Below are positions 40,827 to 41,008 of a DNA stretch of 41,008 nt, piece by piece. The notes under the pieces are model-generated. The model was not told the origin of the DNA, ran no database searches, and worked only from the letters and a program-made list of their open reading frames with translations. Made by a program: the position numbers and the translations under genes. Origin of the DNA: a virus; the IMG/VR virus record IMGVR_UViG_3300046327_000125, positions 1 to 41,008 of that record; one strand, 5' to 3'. How positions within the stretch are numbered: the stretch's first letter is position 1; each line of letters begins with the position of its first letter.

Positions 40827-40841
40827 GTTTATCCCATAAAC
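40827..40841 (+). promoter_or_regulatory. Palindromic element (copy 4)
   Basis: GTTTATCCCATAAAC is a perfect inverted repeat with a CCC spacer, followed by TCAACGGGG. Same family as the elements at 4150, 31981 and 37116. It lies in the right-end noncoding region with no adjacent start codon. Confidence 0.5.
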
Positions 40842-41008
40842 TCAACGGGGTCGTCGGGTGGCGTCGTCGTCGGGAGCGTCGTCGACGTCGTGACGTCGGG
40901 CGTCGGCGCGAAGCGCGTATATGCGTATCCCATTGGAACTACGCCTACCCATACCCCCCCCTATCGCTTTGAAGGAAAGGAGAGAGGTCGGGCTTTATCG
41001 TCTTATGT

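Larger units (their letters stand above)
40549..41008. other. Right-end noncoding region
   Basis: These 460 bases hold promoter-like copy B, an ATGGAC/GTCCAT hairpin near 40590-40613, palindrome copy 4 (40827-40841), a CGTCG-rich stretch at about 40848-40915 and a C8 run at about 40953-40962. An open rightward frame exists (40676-40972), but its Arg-rich, repeat-derived product and overlap with the promoter argue against a gene. The region may be the leftward early-control region or approach a genome end. Confidence 0.5.

Noticed and set aside
40676-40972. Rightward 98-aa gene
   Set aside because: Arg-rich product derives from the CGTCG repeats, overlaps the promoter-like element, and opposes all neighbouring genes.
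1-41008. Circularly closed genome
   Set aside because: Joining the ends leaves the first frame without a start codon and no continuous gene across the junction, so closure cannot be supported.

Overview
The window reads as most of one tailed-phage genome (Caudoviricetes), probably a short-tailed podovirus of a Gram-negative host. Support: a large terminase, portal, scaffold and capsid block; no tape-measure protein; a 2560-residue candidate internal virion protein; and a replication arm with its own DNA polymerase, ligase, helicase-like ATPase and nucleases. No integrase, repressor or phage RNA polymerase is visible, so a lytic phage using host RNA polymerase is the simplest reading. The host cannot be named. 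Many starts are preceded by A/C-rich leaders (AAAACAAA type) without a Shine-Dalgarno sequence, which suggests a host whose translation depends little on that signal. The two ends do not close into an obvious gene, so the window is probably cut from a larger molecule.

Layout. Positions 1-24178 are transcribed rightward. First come an unfinished upstream gene, a 50-residue secreted peptide and two appendage-like proteins (FN3 modules; chitobiase-C-terminal-like module). Next is a lysis cassette (holin-like, DUF1353, CHAP endolysin), then terminase, portal, small protein, scaffold, major capsid, a head-tail/tail protein run, two Gln-rich proteins and the giant protein with an HELGH zinc-protease motif. 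Positions 24158-40548 are transcribed leftward. From the right end: about ten small early-type genes, a Cas4/RecB-like nuclease, a 516-bp highly structured noncoding region, a HAD nucleotidase, a Sak4-like RecA-fold ATPase, a DUF669-like protein, a ParB-methyltransferase fusion, a UDG-like/family A DNA polymerase fusion, a PLD-type nuclease, an ATP-dependent ligase and a DUF3987-type ATPase.

The two transcription units collide at about 24.17 kb, where the last genes overlap by 21 bp tail to tail. The rightward unit appears to end at a near-perfect 19-bp hairpin lying inside the coding sequence of the opposing gene. Most leftward genes are joined by ATGA, TGATG or TAATG overlaps. Using those junctions, several genes too short for routine calling were recovered (32, 57 and 58 residues), and several starts were moved.

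The most unusual signals are the hairpin-dense noncoding region at 33897-34412, which includes a canonical tRNA T-arm sequence and a 12-bp inverted repeat. Others are a recurrent palindrome GTTTAT-N3-ATAAAC at transcription-unit boundaries, a pair of related promoter-like repeats at the head of leftward units, the DNA polymerase with substitutions at several normally invariant catalytic positions, and a PLD-nuclease gene overlapping its neighbour out of frame by 128 bp.
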